Shown here: positions 6,017 through 6,327 of the stretch, piece after piece | Numbering within the stretch: the first letter of the stretch is position 1 | How the letters are laid out: the number at the start of each line of letters is the position of its first letter | DNA from: a bacterium | Lineage (GTDB): Bacteria; 4484-113; JALSIF01 | DNA length: 6,327 nt | NCBI GenBank assembly: GCA_026981635.1 | Contig: JALSIF010000019.1 | Location: 1 to 6,327 of the forward strand | Reading direction: 5' to 3' | The notes under the pieces: generated by a model | Seen by the model: the letters and a program-made list of their open reading frames with translations, nothing else | Database searches by the model: none | Told to the model about the DNA's origin: nothing | Program-made: the position numbers and the translations under genes

Positions 6017-6327
6017 TCAGGGCCCATAGCTGGCCAGTTCGGTCTGGGGCCGGGAGAGGATCCCCTTCTGCGTAAGAAGGCTCTGGTCGGCCCCGGGTAA
6101 AGTGCGGTAGAGCTCACTCATGGTGACCAGACGGTAGCCGCGGCGCCTGAGCTCCTCAATGATGCGGGGTAGTGCCTTGACCGTCTCCTCGCTACCGTCA
6201 TGGAAGAGGATGATGGCCCCCGGTTCAACGCTATCCACCACGCTCTGGTAGATCTCGTCCGCCGTCCGGTCGGAGAGGTCGTTGGAGTTGTAGCTCCACC
6301 AAGCGATGACCAGGCCATATTCGGCGG
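6017..6327 (-). CDS. Polysaccharide deacetylase (NodB homology), 3' end only
   Basis: This is the C-terminal 102 residues of a gene whose 5' part lies beyond the right edge. Translation from the edge reads AEYGLVIAWWSYNSNDLSD, then TADEIYQSVVDSVEPG, then GAIILFHDGSEETVKALP and IIEELRRRGYRLVTMSEL. This is the closing part of the NodB fold: the Trp-Ser-x-Asn-Ser-Asn-Asp strand and the LFHDG motif with the conserved His of the active site. The metal-binding Asp and His residues lie in the missing part. The family removes N- or O-acetyl groups from peptidoglycan, chitin-like or other surface polysaccharides, usually outside the cytoplasm. The last 20 or so residues beyond the domain are a plain tail. 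A GTG at 6241 is internal to the domain and not the true start. The stop is 16 bases before the chosen kdsB start. Confidence 0.88.
   Translation of the reverse strand, partial: AEYGLVIAWWSYNSNDLSDRTADEIYQSVVDSVEPGAIILFHDGSEETVKALPRIIEELRRRGYRLVTMSELYRTLPGADQSLLTQKGILSRPQTELASYGP

Noticed and set aside
6001-6117. Extension of kdsB upstream to a GTG at 6117
   Set aside because: The added residues overlap the deacetylase coding region, look like out-of-frame translation, and exceed the normal KdsB length.

Overview
The window is a densely packed, GC-rich (about 65% by eye) bacterial segment with six protein genes in two converging groups. No stretch longer than about 40 bases lies outside a gene, and I see no RNA gene, insertion sequence, CRISPR array or attachment site.

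Layout. On the + strand are a split transketolase, N-terminal (TPP-binding) subunit at 5-1075 and C-terminal (pyrimidine-binding plus C domain) subunit at 1100-2191, followed after 38 bases by the nucleotide excision repair nuclease UvrC (2230-4164). On the - strand, reading from the right edge, are the 3' end of a NodB-type polysaccharide deacetylase (5' part outside the window), kdsB (CMP-Kdo synthetase), an unrecognised two-span membrane protein with an outer domain, and an unrecognised small zinc-ribbon protein. The two groups converge and share the bases CTAG at 4161-4164, which carry both stop codons, so there is no intergenic terminator between them.

How the genes work together. The transketolase pair belongs to the non-oxidative pentose phosphate pathway, and uvrC is probably only a neighbour. 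The - strand group looks like an envelope operon: kdsB activates Kdo for lipopolysaccharide or another surface glycan, the deacetylase acts on polysaccharide, and the membrane protein exposes a domain outside the cytoplasm. Gaps of 15 to 19 bases suggest co-transcription.

Organism. Split transketolase, high GC and several GTG starts are seen. KdsB points to a cell with Kdo-containing surface glycan, usually a diderm. I cannot name the phylum; an uncultured, possibly thermophilic, deep-branching lineage is a guess only.

The strongest unexplained signal is not a gene. The tetranucleotide TCGA occurs once in 6327 bases where about 20 would be expected, and codon choice visibly bends to avoid it (TTT and ATT before GA-starting codons, TTC and ATC elsewhere). 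Other points are two AT-rich -10-like boxes 8-9 bases before GTG starts (possible leaderless genes), a UvrC that keeps its catalytic Asp-Asp-His residues but lacks the usual Ser-His after the first Asp, and a transketolase subunit with an altered loop.
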